This document shows, one piece after another, positions 8,674 to 17,897 of a stretch of 64,000 bases of DNA (position 1 is its first letter; each line of letters begins with the position of its first letter). The DNA is from Pelosinus fermentans JBW45 (GTDB taxonomy: Bacteria; Bacillota; Negativicutes; DSM-13327), in the NCBI RefSeq assembly GCF_000271665.2, contig NZ_CP010978.1:1210501-1274500 (forward strand), read 5' to 3'. The notes under the pieces were generated by a model. That model saw only the letters and a program-made list of their open reading frames with translations. It searched no databases and was not told where the DNA came from. Position numbers and translations under genes: made by a program.

Positions 8674-9129
8674 TTAATTTTTTCGGAAAGTGATAATAGT
8701 TTGGATAATCCAACCCAGTAGTACTCCGCTTATCATGCCGATAAGACCAAGTAAAATTGGTCCTAGCCTAATACCAAAAATTTCAAAGAATGTTGAATAT
8801 GTTACACCAAGTGTTCCCAAATAGGCACAGAAAACAATGGGTAGAAAAGAGTAGGATGACTTGCCTCCCCCTGCGTCGCGGAAAGCATCCCAAATTGCAA
8901 AAGAGTATACACATGGATAAAACATAATCCATTCATAATTTGTTTTTGCTATAGCCTGACCGATGTCACCCGTAAAGCTAAAGATAATAACCTCATTAAG
9001 GTTAGAGTTTACATTGATTAAAAATTCTAGAAATATAAATATTAAGCCTTTAATTAATTTTCCATTTAAAATTTGACCAAATCCGGGAAAGGCAATGCTC
9101 CAAAATATTTTTTCAACTGCATTTGTCAT
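8674..9129 (-). CDS. Hypothetical multi-pass membrane protein (151 aa)
   Basis: I do not recognise the family firmly. There are about four hydrophobic segments, a short conserved-looking N-terminal helix with FPGFGQILNGK, and a C-terminal pair of Gly-rich helices. The FPGFGQ..NG pattern resembles small TM2-like or YmxH-type membrane proteins, but no function follows. The ATG at 9127-9129 is preferred over one 13 codons upstream because GAAAGGA lies about seven bases before it. It is transcribed leftward. No partner gene is adjacent. Confidence 0.6.
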   Translation of the reverse strand: MTNAVEKIFWSIAFPGFGQILNGKLIKGLIFIFLEFLINVNSNLNEVIIFSFTGDIGQAIAKTNYEWIMFYPCVYSFAIWDAFRDAGGGKSSYSFLPIVFCAYLGTLGVTYSTFFEIFGIRLGPILLGLIGMISGVLLGWIIQTIITFRKN

Positions 9130-9168
9130 AAATATTCCTTTCTTGCAAAGGTAATCTAATTTGGTCAC

Positions 9169-9702
9169 TTATGAATATTTTAGCCAGGTAAGACACTCAT
9201 TTAGTGGATATTAATATAAATAACCCATCGTGACTGAAGTAACTCAGAAAGATGAGTATTGCCGTCAATATTTATTATTGGCATTTTCCTTTGCTATATA
9301 AGTTATTATTACCTATGATGGAGTAATTATCCTTGGTCCAAAATTCTTGAGAATGTAATCAATATTACACATTCCAGTAGTAGAACCAACTGTTAGCCAT
9401 TACAAAGCCATTGAGCGAAATTACCATGCCTAAAACCAGCAAGGCTGCAATGAAATAACAAAAAATAAAGAAACTAGTTACAAAATATGGAATATTATGA
9501 TATTCTATATTTTGTAACTAAGTGTTTAATTAATTTTCACCGGGAGTTATGCTAAATCTGGTTATTGTGTATGGTTGATTTAATTCTGGGGGATGAGCTA
9601 GATATTGCGATAAGCTATTGAACGTATTATGCTGCAGCCCTATGAAACGAGGGCATATCTGCTGGCAGGCAAATAAATGGGATAAAAGGGGGAGGAGTCA
9701 TA
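9169..9702. other. Non-coding stretch with AT-rich hairpin
   Basis: No gene can be supported. At 9478-9517 an AT-rich inverted repeat (TTACAAAATAT/ATATTTTGTAA plus GAATAT/ATATTC around TATG) could act as a terminator or protein site. The remainder is unremarkable until the GGGGGAGGAG site before 9703. Confidence 0.45.
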
Positions 9703-10269
9703 TTGCAGGGAAAAACGGAAAAACAAAAAATGATTGACGGCGAAATGTATAGTGCCTGGGATCCGGAACTGATTGCAGACAGGAGAAACGCCAGGCGGCT
9801 AACACGTTTGATTAATAACACCTTGGAAACCGAGTCGGAGAAAAGGGGCGACCTGTTAAAGCAGCTGTTTGGATCAACCGGGGCAGAACTATTTGTTGAG
9901 CCTGATTTTCGCTGTGATTACGGGTACAACATTCATGTGGGAGAAAACTTTTATGCCAATTTTAACTGTGTCATTCTGGATGTATGTGAAGTATGCATTG
10001 GTGACAACTGTTTTATGGCACCCGGTGTACATATTTACACCGCAACGCATCCGCTTGATCCGTATGAGAGAAATTCTGGCGTGGAATATGGTAAACCGGT
10101 GACCATCGGGAACAACGTCTGGCTTGGCGGTGGTTCGATTATAAATCCCGGTGTTACTATTGGGAATAATGTCGTAATAGCCTCCGGTACGGTGGTTACC
10201 AAAAATATTCCGGACAATGTCGTCGCAGGTGGAAATCCGGTCCGGATAATAAAACCTGTAATAGTATAA
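9703..10269 (+). CDS. maa: Maltose/galactoside O-acetyltransferase-like enzyme
   Basis: The 188-residue protein has the hexapeptide-repeat left-handed beta helix of the LacA/Maa/NodL acetyltransferases, which move acetyl from acetyl-CoA to a sugar hydroxyl. It has the Maa N-terminal helix ([14 protein letters not shown]), the [19 protein letters not shown] coil, the catalytic His in ATHPLDP and the final [14 protein letters not shown] coil. The start is a TTG at 9703 placed five bases after GGGGGAGGAG. An ATG at 9730 is an alternative. Length fits the family. The true acceptor sugar cannot be told from sequence. It is monocistronic. Confidence 0.88.
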   Translation: MQGKTEKQKMIDGEMYSAWDPELIADRRNARRLTRLINNTLETESEKRGDLLKQLFGSTGAELFVEPDFRCDYGYNIHVGENFYANFNCVILDVCEVCIGDNCFMAPGVHIYTATHPLDPYERNSGVEYGKPVTIGNNVWLGGGSIINPGVTIGNNVVIASGTVVTKNIPDNVVAGGNPVRIIKPVIV

Positions 10270-10657
10270 AGATTAGAAAATCTTGTCAAGTGCTTAATCC
10301 CTAAAACTTATACATATACTACAAAAAAATCAACTCTATCATCACATTGGCGGCAGAGGTTCATTCTATTTCAATGGTTATACCTGTCTATAATTTCTCC
10401 AAAGCCACTCCAGTTTATGTCATCGAAAAAGCCCTTTTTATAGTGCATATAGGTGGGGCAGATCAGATCCCTGGGACTGTAGTCTCTCGTCTCTTCTTGA
10501 CGGCGATAACATTTCTCTTTACAATAAGGAGAAGATCATAGATGCTGTTAGACATTAGCAAAAGTGCAGGCACTATTTGTCGTAAAGAGGAATAGTGCCA
10601 TTTTTTATTGTAGATTTTCTATACTACTCACCTATATTTTAGAAAAGGATTGATGAT
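10270..10657. other. Intergenic region before the MFS gene
   Basis: No supported gene. It contains the intrinsic terminator at 10569-10607 and the weak AAAGGATT site of the next gene. Confidence 0.4.
10569..10607 (+). terminator. Intrinsic terminator
   Basis: GGCACTATT (10569-10577) pairs with AATAGTGCC (10591-10599), followed by ATTTTTTATT. It could end the transcript of the acetyltransferase. Confidence 0.75.
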
Positions 10658-11878
10658 ATGAATTGTACTCTGCAAGGTCAAGAAGATGTAATAAAAGATA
10701 AAGGGAAATTCTCTGTCTTATGGATTGCATTTCTCCTAGGAGCGCTGGCTTCTTTTGGACCTTTATCCATTGATATGTATTTGCCTGCATTGCCGCATCT
10801 GGTCACTGAGCTAAATTCCAGTACCTCTTTAGCGCAGTTGAGTTTGACGTCGTGCCTGCTGGGGATTGCCTTGGGACAATTATTTGTGGGACCTTTTAGC
10901 GATATATTTGGACGTAGGGGACCTTTACTAATCGGATTATGTATTTATGTTGTCTCGTCCTTGTTATGCATGTTTGCCACTACGATTTGGACGTTTATCA
11001 CGATGCGCTTTATTCAAGGGTTAGCAGGATCAGCGGGGATTGTTATTTCACGAGCGATTGTAAGGGATCTTTATTCTGGTTCGGAAATGACGAGGTTTTT
11101 TTCCCTGCTAATGTTAGTAAATGGAGTAGCTCCCATTCTGGCACCGATATTAGGCGGCCAGGTTTTGCAGGTTGCCTCCTGGCGAGGCATTTTTTTAATG
11201 TTATTTGCTGTGGGAGTGGCTATGTTAATTGCTATATTTTTTGGTTTGAAAGAAACCCTGCCTCTTAGCCGCCGCTCAAAGGGAGGTTTAAGAAATACGA
11301 TCCTTACCTTCCGTGAATTAATAAAAAATCGAAATTTTATGGGATATGCACTAGGACAAGGTTTTGTAATGGCTGGCATGTTTGCTTATATCTCTGGTTC
11401 TCCTTTTATCCTGCAAAATATTTTTGGTGTTTCACCCCAGATGTTTAGCTTGCTCTTTGGAATTAACAGCATTGGCATCATTATTGCCGGACAAATTACA
11501 GGGCGACTTGCAGGGAGAATTTCTGAGAAGAAACTTTTGATTGCTGGGCTGACTCTTTCTTTTGCAGGAGGGGTATTGCTGCTGCTTATGATCCTAATTG
11601 GGGGAGGACTTTATTCTATCTTACTGCCATTATTTGTGGTGGTTTCCAGCGTTGGGATTGTTGGCACCAGTAGTTTTTCATTGGCCATGCAGGATCAAGC
11701 AAAAGCGGCAGGCAGTGCAGCAGCTCTTATTGGAGTTTTGTCTTTTGTCTTTGGAGGGCTGATGGCACCTCTTGTTGGCATTGGCGGAAGTCATACAGCT
11801 CTTCCTATGGGGATTACCATTGCTGTTGCTGAAACCGCTGCGGTATTATCGTATTTCTTTTTAGTCAGACGAGCATAG
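10658..11878 (+). CDS. Bcr/CflA-type MFS drug efflux transporter
   Basis: This 406-residue inner-membrane transporter of the major facilitator superfamily has twelve predicted helices. The DHA1 Bcr/CflA signature is seen in the first helix (FGPLSIDMYLPALPHL), and motif A follows (GQLFVGPFSDIFGRRGPLL). Motif C-like GVAPILAPILGG lies in helix 5. Members export bicyclomycin, chloramphenicol, cysteine or similar small molecules with proton antiport. The substrate is not deducible. The ATG at 10658 has a modest AAAGGA site. It is separated from the gntR gene downstream by about 125 bp containing a separate operator, so it is probably its own unit. Confidence 0.85.
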   Translation: MNCTLQGQEDVIKDKGKFSVLWIAFLLGALASFGPLSIDMYLPALPHLVTELNSSTSLAQLSLTSCLLGIALGQLFVGPFSDIFGRRGPLLIGLCIYVVSSLLCMFATTIWTFITMRFIQGLAGSAGIVISRAIVRDLYSGSEMTRFFSLLMLVNGVAPILAPILGGQVLQVASWRGIFLMLFAVGVAMLIAIFFGLKETLPLSRRSKGGLRNTILTFRELIKNRNFMGYALGQGFVMAGMFAYISGSPFILQNIFGVSPQMFSLLFGINSIGIIIAGQITGRLAGRISEKKLLIAGLTLSFAGGVLLLLMILIGGGLYSILLPLFVVVSSVGIVGTSSFSLAMQDQAKAAGSAAALIGVLSFVFGGLMAPLVGIGGSHTALPMGITIAVAETAAVLSYFFLVRRA

Positions 11879-11952
11879 TCTAGTTAAGATTTCTTTTAAG
11901 CCTTATTATATATTTCTTTCATTATATTTTAGCTGGAAATATAGAGGAAATA

Positions 11953-11980
11953 TTGATATACTAATATATTAGTATATCAA
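11953..11980. promoter_or_regulatory. Palindromic GntR-type operator before gntR
   Basis: A perfect 28-bp palindrome centred on ATATAT, with core TACTA-N6-TAGTA, ends about 24 bp before the GntR start. A second site with the same ACTA-N6-TAGT spacing lies at 12872-12889 before uxuA. This suggests autoregulation and control of the uronate genes by the GntR protein (inference). Confidence 0.7.
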
Positions 11981-12003
11981 TGAAGATAATTTGGAGGAAC
12001 ACC

Positions 12004-12708
12004 ATGGAAGTAAGTATAATTGAAAAAAATCCTCGTGAATCTACGCGAGAATATGTATATCGATTTTTAAAATTTAATATAATGGAATTGAAATTAATTC
12101 CAGGCAGTGCTTTATCGGAAAAAGATATAGCACAGTTATTAAATGTAAGCCGAACTCCGGTTCGGGAAGCATTTATCCAATTATCTCAGGAATATTTGCT
12201 CGATATTTTACCACAGAAAGGGACATATGTATCTCTAATTGATATTGAGAATGTTGAGGAATCCAAGTTTTTGCGCGAAACGGTTGAGAAGGCAGTCATG
12301 GCTATGGCTTGTGTTGATTTTCCAAGTGATAAGCTTTTTGAACTTCAATCCAATATTGCATTGCAAGAATTATGCTTTAAGGAAAAAAACTATTTGCGGT
12401 TTTATGAACTAGATGAAGAAATGCATAAAATTATCTTTGTAGGCTGCAAGAAGGCACGTATTTGGTCCATGATTCAGCAGATGAATACACATTATAATCG
12501 AGTCAGAATGTTAAATATGGCTGGTGGGTATGATGTATCGCCCGTCTTAAAGCAGCATAAGGAACTGATTCTAGCGATTAAAGAAAAAGATGTAGATTTG
12601 GGAATGCGGACGATTGACCGTCACTTGAATAAAGTGAAATTTGATATTCAGGATTTATATCGAGATTATGCTGATTATTTTAAACAAAAGCAATCGATAT
12701 TGCTATAA
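12004..12708 (+). CDS. GntR/FadR-family regulator of hexuronate genes
   Basis: The 234-residue protein has an N-terminal winged HTH (residues about 10-75, with the recognition segment LLNVSRTPVREAFIQLSQE) and an all-helical FCD ligand domain. Metal-binding His and Asp residues are spread over the C-terminal half (DEEMHKIIF, KQHKELI, DRHLNKV). FCD regulators such as UxuR and ExuR respond to hexuronates and their keto acids. The ATG at 12004 follows GGAGG, and an in-frame ATG at 11980 lies inside the operator and is rejected. It is followed by its own terminator and then uxuAB, so a UxuR-like role is likely. Which uronate is the ligand is unknown. Confidence 0.85.
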   Translation: MEVSIIEKNPRESTREYVYRFLKFNIMELKLIPGSALSEKDIAQLLNVSRTPVREAFIQLSQEYLLDILPQKGTYVSLIDIENVEESKFLRETVEKAVMAMACVDFPSDKLFELQSNIALQELCFKEKNYLRFYELDEEMHKIIFVGCKKARIWSMIQQMNTHYNRVRMLNMAGGYDVSPVLKQHKELILAIKEKDVDLGMRTIDRHLNKVKFDIQDLYRDYADYFKQKQSILL

Positions 12709-12762
12709 GTTTAGTTTTGATAGAGGAATTCACATTCTGTAATTTTATAAGTATTGTACAAC

Positions 12763-12796
12763 AGCTGCTTAAAAGGATTTTCGCCTTTTAGGCAGC
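12763..12796 (+). terminator. Terminator after gntR
   Basis: AGCTGC-TTAAAAGG pairs with CCTTTTAG-GCAGCT around a short ATTTTCG loop. A short T-containing stretch (ATGTTTAATT) follows. Confidence 0.6.
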
Positions 12797-12871
12797 TATG
12801 TTTAATTGCAATAATGTTCTAAAAAAACTTAAGAATCAGATTTTATTAAAGATTACTGTTAAATGGTATTT

Positions 12872-12889
12872 ACACTAGTATGGTAGTGT
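12872..12889. promoter_or_regulatory. Putative GntR operator before uxuA
   Basis: ACACTA-GTATGG-TAGTGT is an inverted repeat with the same ACTA-N6-TAGT core as the operator at 11953-11980. It lies about 130 bp before uxuA. The rest of 12709-13017 is A/T-rich with repeated ATATCATTAA-like words and shows no gene. Confidence 0.6.
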
Positions 12890-13017
12890 GGTAATATCAT
12901 TAACAAGCAGATATCATTAATGAATTCGTTACTTGGTGAATTTATCATTAATATCATTGCAGATGCAGTTAATGAAATCAGTTTGCTATTTCAATTTCAA
13001 AGGGGGTCCGAATGTAA

Positions 13018-14088
13018 ATGATTATGTCATTTCGTTGGTACGGCAAAGAAAATGATTCCATATCCTTACAGAATATCCGTCAAATTCCTGGGATGAAAGG
13101 AGTAGTAGGAGCATTATTTGATGTTCCTGTTGGTGAAATTTGGCCATTAGATAAAATCCTTGCATTGAAGAAGGAGATCGAAGATCAGGGATTATTATTG
13201 GAAACGATTGAAAGTGTTAATATTCATGAAGATATTAAGTTGGGGCTTTCATCACGAGATCAGTATATTGAAAATTACATCACTTCGTTAAAGCACCTTG
13301 GTCAGGCTGGAGTGAAGGTCGTCTGCTATAATTTTATGCCAGTATTTGACTGGACACGAACCGATTTGGCTAAAGTACTTTCAGATGGTTCAACTGCTTT
13401 AGACTTTGATGTTAGATTGATTCAAGGCAAAGATCCGCAAAAATTGGTGGAAGAAATGCAGGCAAATTCCAATGGGTTCGAGCTCCCAGGCTGGGAAGAA
13501 TGGCGCTTAAAAGAGTTAAAACATCTTTTTGATTTATATAAAGATATTGATGAAGAAAAACTGTTTGGTCATTTGGAGTACTTCTTGAAAGCGGTAGTAC
13601 CTGCTGCAGAAGAATATGGTATCAAAATGGCAATCCATCCTGATGATCCCCCTTATTCCGTATTTGGTCTTCCTAGAATTGTAACCTCCAAGAAAAATCT
13701 AAAAAGGATTGTAGATATGGTTGATAGCACCAGCAATGGTTTGACTATATGCAGTGGTTCCTTGGGAGCCAATCTAGATAATAATATACCTGAAATCATC
13801 CGCTACTTTGGTGATCGAGTTGCTTTTGGACATGTGCGTAACGTACAGGTTCATGAACCTGGAATCTTTAATGAGACGGCTCACAAGGCTGATGAAGGCT
13901 CTCTTGATATGTATGAAATAATGAAGGCATTTCACGATATTGGATTTACAGGACCAATAAGGCCTGATCATGGTCGAATGATCTGGGATGAAAAGGGCAG
14001 ACCGGGTTACGGCTTGTATGATAGAGCCTTAGGAGCCAATTATTTGTGCGGCCTTTGGGATGCCATTGTGAGAGGCGCGAGTAAGTAA
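13018..14088 (+). CDS. uxuA: Mannonate dehydratase
   Basis: The 356-residue enzyme dehydrates D-mannonate to 2-keto-3-deoxygluconate in glucuronate catabolism. It is a TIM-barrel protein of the UxuA family, starting with the characteristic MSFRWYG. Metal/substrate motifs include IHPDDPP, CSGSLGAN, GHVRNVQ and PDHGRM. Length is slightly below the E. coli enzyme but typical of the Firmicutes branch. The ATG at 13018 lies 11 bases after AAAGGGGG. It is followed after 22 bp by uxuB in the same operon. The GntR operator at 12872 probably controls it. Confidence 0.95.
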   Translation: MIMSFRWYGKENDSISLQNIRQIPGMKGVVGALFDVPVGEIWPLDKILALKKEIEDQGLLLETIESVNIHEDIKLGLSSRDQYIENYITSLKHLGQAGVKVVCYNFMPVFDWTRTDLAKVLSDGSTALDFDVRLIQGKDPQKLVEEMQANSNGFELPGWEEWRLKELKHLFDLYKDIDEEKLFGHLEYFLKAVVPAAEEYGIKMAIHPDDPPYSVFGLPRIVTSKKNLKRIVDMVDSTSNGLTICSGSLGANLDNNIPEIIRYFGDRVAFGHVRNVQVHEPGIFNETAHKADEGSLDMYEIMKAFHDIGFTGPIRPDHGRMIWDEKGRPGYGLYDRALGANYLCGLWDAIVRGASK

Positions 14089-14110
14089 TGAAAGTGAAAG
14101 GAGCTTTTTC

Positions 14111-15724
14111 ATGTTAGTCCTAAACAAAGAAAGTATAAAAGATACCAGCCTATGGGAACAAGCAGGCATAGAAAATCTGAATTTTAATCATGAGAAAATG
14201 ACCATTTTGACAAAAGAAAGTCCTACATGGGTACACTTCGGTGCTGGTAATATCTTTAGAGGATTTATTGCCATGCTGCAACAATCACTTCTGAATTCAG
14301 GAACAGTAGATTCAGGAATTGTTGTAGTGGAAACCTATGATAGTGAAATTATCGATAAAATATATACTCCTTATGATAATTTAGGTTTGTTAGCCATTAT
14401 GAATACTGATGGTAGTTTAGATAAAAAAATTATCGGCAGCATAGGCGAAAGTCTCATAGGAGATCCTTTGAGAGAACGTGACTGGCAGAGAATACAAACG
14501 ATTTTTTCGGAGCCTTCACTACAAATGGCAAGCTTCACAATCACGGAGAAAGGCTATAGTTTAAAGAATGCTGCAGGTGACTATTCTGCTGATGTGCAGG
14601 AAGATATAGCAAATGGACCGGAAAAACCCAAAAGTGTTATGGCTAAAATCGCATCATTGGCTTATACCCGCTACCAGCACGGGGAATTACCCATTGCTTT
14701 TGTCAGTATGGATAATTGTTCTCATAATGGAGATAAACTGTATAACGCCGTGGAAACAATTGCGAGAAAATGGGCTGAGCAGGGTTTAGTAAAAAAGACA
14801 TTTCTGAGTTATATCAATAATCCAGAAAAGGTATCCTTTCCTTGGAGTATGATTGATAAAATAACCCCTAGGCCAGCTGAAAGTGTTAAACGTACATTGA
14901 TACAAAGCGGTTTTGCAAGTACAGATATTCTTTGTACAACCAAAAACACATTTATCGCTCCTTTTGTTAATGCAGAAAGGCCACAATACTTAGTAATCGA
15001 AGATAAGTTTCCAAATGGCCATATGCCCCTAGAACAGGTAGGCGTAATCTTTACTGACAGGCAGACTGTAGACCGGGTTGAGAAGATGAAGGTGTGTACC
15101 TGCTTGAATCCGCTCCATACTTCTCTTGCGGTGTTTGGCTGTTTGCTAGGTTACACCTTGATTGCAGACGAAATGAAAGATCCAAACTTAAAAAAATTAG
15201 TGGAAAAAGTAGGCTACGAAGAAGGAATGCCAGTAGTTGTGAATCCTGGAATTGTCGATCCAATAGCTTTTATCAAAGAAGTAATTGAAGTAAGGTTTCC
15301 TAATCCCTATATTCCCGACACTCCACAACGGATTGCATCCGATACATCCCAAAAAGTTGGGATACGATTTGGCGAGACAATTAAGGCGTATTGTCAAAGA
15401 GACGATCTGAATCCAACAAATCTTAACTATATTCCTCTTGTTATTGCTGGTTGGTGCAGATATTTGATGGGCTTAGATGATCAGGGTAATGAAATGGGTT
15501 TAAGTTCAGATCCATTGTTAGCTACGTTAAAAGAATATATTTCAGGAATCAAACTAGGAGATGTGAAATCGGTAGGGGCTTCTTTACAGCCAATACTTTC
15601 AAATGAAGAAATGTTTGGCGTAAATCTATATCAGGTTGGTTTAGGTGAAAAAATTGAGGGTTATTTAAAAGAAATGGTTGTTGGAACAGGTGCTGTAAGA
15701 GCTACCTTGCAGAAATATTTATAA
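14111..15724 (+). CDS. uxuB: Fructuronate reductase (mannitol dehydrogenase family)
   Basis: The 537-residue NAD-dependent polyol dehydrogenase reduces D-fructuronate to D-mannonate. It belongs to the long-chain mannitol dehydrogenase family. The N-terminal Rossmann region contains VHFGAGNIFRGF, and the catalytic Lys segment appears as FPWSMIDKITPRP. The C-terminal helical domain carries the CTCLNPLHTSLA motif. Its order after uxuA matches uxuAB operons. A clear AAAGGAGC site precedes the ATG. It could in principle act on tagaturonate (UxaB type), but the uxuA neighbour and the absence of uxaA favour fructuronate. Confidence 0.93.
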   Translation: MLVLNKESIKDTSLWEQAGIENLNFNHEKMTILTKESPTWVHFGAGNIFRGFIAMLQQSLLNSGTVDSGIVVVETYDSEIIDKIYTPYDNLGLLAIMNTDGSLDKKIIGSIGESLIGDPLRERDWQRIQTIFSEPSLQMASFTITEKGYSLKNAAGDYSADVQEDIANGPEKPKSVMAKIASLAYTRYQHGELPIAFVSMDNCSHNGDKLYNAVETIARKWAEQGLVKKTFLSYINNPEKVSFPWSMIDKITPRPAESVKRTLIQSGFASTDILCTTKNTFIAPFVNAERPQYLVIEDKFPNGHMPLEQVGVIFTDRQTVDRVEKMKVCTCLNPLHTSLAVFGCLLGYTLIADEMKDPNLKKLVEKVGYEEGMPVVVNPGIVDPIAFIKEVIEVRFPNPYIPDTPQRIASDTSQKVGIRFGETIKAYCQRDDLNPTNLNYIPLVIAGWCRYLMGLDDQGNEMGLSSDPLLATLKEYISGIKLGDVKSVGASLQPILSNEEMFGVNLYQVGLGEKIEGYLKEMVVGTGAVRATLQKYL

Positions 15725-16104
15725 ATTTATTCCTATAATAGTTATAAGACGTTTTCCTTATAGAGACTTATGTTATGACTAAGCCGCTCTAAGACTCCCA
15801 ATTTGACAACGTAGGCGAGCAAAGAGCGGCAAAGTCCTAGAACAGTGTACCTAAAATCCAGATAAAACTAAAAGGAGGTCTTCTCTAACGGCCTTATTTA
15901 CTGGTGGTTGAAGAAGTTACATATGAAGAAAAAAACGAAATATTTACATTTATCAAAACAAACCTGCTCTAAATAATGCTTTCCTCGCGATTATGGGGGC
16001 GTTTCTCAAAAGTCAAGTCCCAATTTTAATTTCAGTAAGAACTGGAGGAATATAATATCTCGGGTTTCTGAGAGAGTACCAAATATATTGGGGAGGAATT
16101 TTAA
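15725..16104. other. Intergenic region uxuB-GPH transporter
   Basis: No gene supported. GCCGCTCT (15783-15790) and AGAGCGGC (15823-15830) form the stem of a possible terminator with a long loop. An AAAGGAGG at about 15871 has no sensible following gene and may be a relic. The GGGGAGGA before 16105 is the next gene's site. Confidence 0.4.
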
Positions 16105-17895
16105 ATGACTATAGGTAATAGAAAGATTACTATTCCTATTGGTATAGGCTATGGACTTACGGACCTTATGGGCGGTGGTGCATTTTCGATTATTGCAGCT
16201 TGGCTGCTTTTCTTTTATACAACCTATGCAGGGCTTACTCCGGTAGAAGCAGCTTCTATTGTCGCGATTGCCCGTATTGTAGATGCTATTGTCAGTCTCT
16301 TTATTGGTAGTGTTACGGATAATTTTTTTAAAAATAGTCTAGGGAAACGTTTTGGGCGCCGCCGTTTTTTCTTATTGATAGGAGCACCGCTTATGGCAGT
16401 GTATGCTATGCTTTGGGTTACAGGCATGAGTTATTGGTATTATTTGGGATGCTACCTTGCATTTGAAATTATCGCAGCAATAGTGCTTATTCCATGGGAA
16501 ACTCTGCCGTCAGAGATGACAACGGATTTCAATGAACGTACCATATTGTCTACATCCCGTATGTTTATCTCAGCTACAGGTGTATTTTTATCAACTTTTG
16601 TACCGGCGTTGCTTATTCGCTTTTTTGGGGAAAGCAATGCTTATGCGTATACACTGAATGGTACAATTTTTGCGGTGCTTTTTGCAATTTGTATTTTTAT
16701 CAGCTACAAAGTTACTTGGGAACGTGAACTTACAGATACGATGAAGGCAGAATTATTACAGGCGGATCGCCCTAAGAGCTTCGGTGAAAGATGGCAGGAT
16801 CTTGTGGTTATTATGCATGATTATGGTTCGACGCTGAAGGTTAGAGCATTTCGTCAGCATTTACTAATTTATATTTGTTCATTTACAGGCAAAGATGTTT
16901 ATAATACCGTATTTGTTTTCTTTGCCGTCTATTGTCTTAATATTCCATCGGCGAATGCCGCGGATGTTCTTTCTTTGAGTATTATCGGCATTCCCACTAC
17001 AATCGCCGCAGGCTTGCTTTTAGTAAAAATCGGACCAAGCAATCTATATAAGATTTCGTATACGACAATGCTTGTTACTTTGGCTGGTTTCTTTGCAGTA
17101 TACCTCTATAATCCGTCTTCAAAACTAGTTATTTTGTATGCACTTAGCTTCTTTTACCAAATCGGGCGCCAGATTCTTGAGTTTACGCCATGGAATGTGT
17201 TTCCGTTCATTCCGGATGTGGATGAACTTATTTGCCAGAAACGGCGTGAAGGTTTATTTGCAGCAGTTATGACATTTTCGCGAAAAACTACAGTGGGGAT
17301 AGCTACCCTTGTTGTTGGCCTTGTTTTGCAGGAAGGTGGCTTTGTCAAGGGCCAGCTTCAACAGAGTCCAGAGGCCATTTACACGATTTCTTATACTTTG
17401 CTCATCGGAACAGGCGGTCTATTGATTATTGCGCTCATTTTAGCCTGCAGCTTCAAACTCGATAAGAAGACACATGCCATTCTTATCCATGAAGTCAATC
17501 GGCTGAAAGCTGGCGAAGCGAAAGCAGACGTTACAGCGGAAGCGCGTGCTGTTTGCGAAAATCTTACTGGTTATAAGTATGAAGAACTTTGGCCGCATCA
17601 GACAGCAGCTAGAGATCCATGGGCAGATGAACTTGTACTTGCCAAAGAAATTATTGCCAATGTTGGCGGTTCCTATAATATTGACTATTATACGTATTGT
17701 GTGACGCGTCTGCGCATTAAACTTACGGATCATGAGGCAGCGAATAGGGAAGTGCTGACAAACCTTGATGGCGTTAAAGGTATTACCATTGTCGGACAGG
17801 AATTGCAGATCGTACTTGGCCAAAAAGTCAATGCGGCTTATGAGGCGCTACAGAAGATTCTTGGCAACAAAAAACAATGGAAAAGAAGGCTATAA
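16105..17895 (+). CDS. GPH sugar/uronide transporter fused to a PTS EIIB-like domain
   Basis: The 596-residue protein has two parts. Residues about 1-450 form a twelve-helix glycoside-pentoside-hexuronide (GPH) cation symporter, with helix-1 YGLTDLMGGGAFSII, a basic GKRFGRRR loop and VLIPWETLPSEMTTDFNERT. A linker follows, and residues about 516-590 match the glucose-family PTS EIIB fold: IIANVGGSYNID, then TYCVTRLRIKL with the phosphorylatable-type Cys at residue 532, then GVKGITIVGQELQIVLG. In LacS-type GPH carriers the fused domain is EIIA with a regulatory His, whereas here it is EIIB-like. It likely imports glucuronate or glucuronides for the flanking uxu/uxaC genes. Its stop lies immediately before the uxaC start (17898). 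Confidence 0.88.
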   Translation: MTIGNRKITIPIGIGYGLTDLMGGGAFSIIAAWLLFFYTTYAGLTPVEAASIVAIARIVDAIVSLFIGSVTDNFFKNSLGKRFGRRRFFLLIGAPLMAVYAMLWVTGMSYWYYLGCYLAFEIIAAIVLIPWETLPSEMTTDFNERTILSTSRMFISATGVFLSTFVPALLIRFFGESNAYAYTLNGTIFAVLFAICIFISYKVTWERELTDTMKAELLQADRPKSFGERWQDLVVIMHDYGSTLKVRAFRQHLLIYICSFTGKDVYNTVFVFFAVYCLNIPSANAADVLSLSIIGIPTTIAAGLLLVKIGPSNLYKISYTTMLVTLAGFFAVYLYNPSSKLVILYALSFFYQIGRQILEFTPWNVFPFIPDVDELICQKRREGLFAAVMTFSRKTTVGIATLVVGLVLQEGGFVKGQLQQSPEAIYTISYTLLIGTGGLLIIALILACSFKLDKKTHAILIHEVNRLKAGEAKADVTAEARAVCENLTGYKYEELWPHQTAARDPWADELVLAKEIIANVGGSYNIDYYTYCVTRLRIKLTDHEAANREVLTNLDGVKGITIVGQELQIVLGQKVNAAYEALQKILGNKKQWKRRL

Positions 17896-17897
17896 CG

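Noticed and set aside
10347-10541. 64-codon forward frame between the acetyltransferase and MFS genes
   Set aside because: No ribosome binding site, no family resemblance, and it lies in an otherwise non-coding gap.
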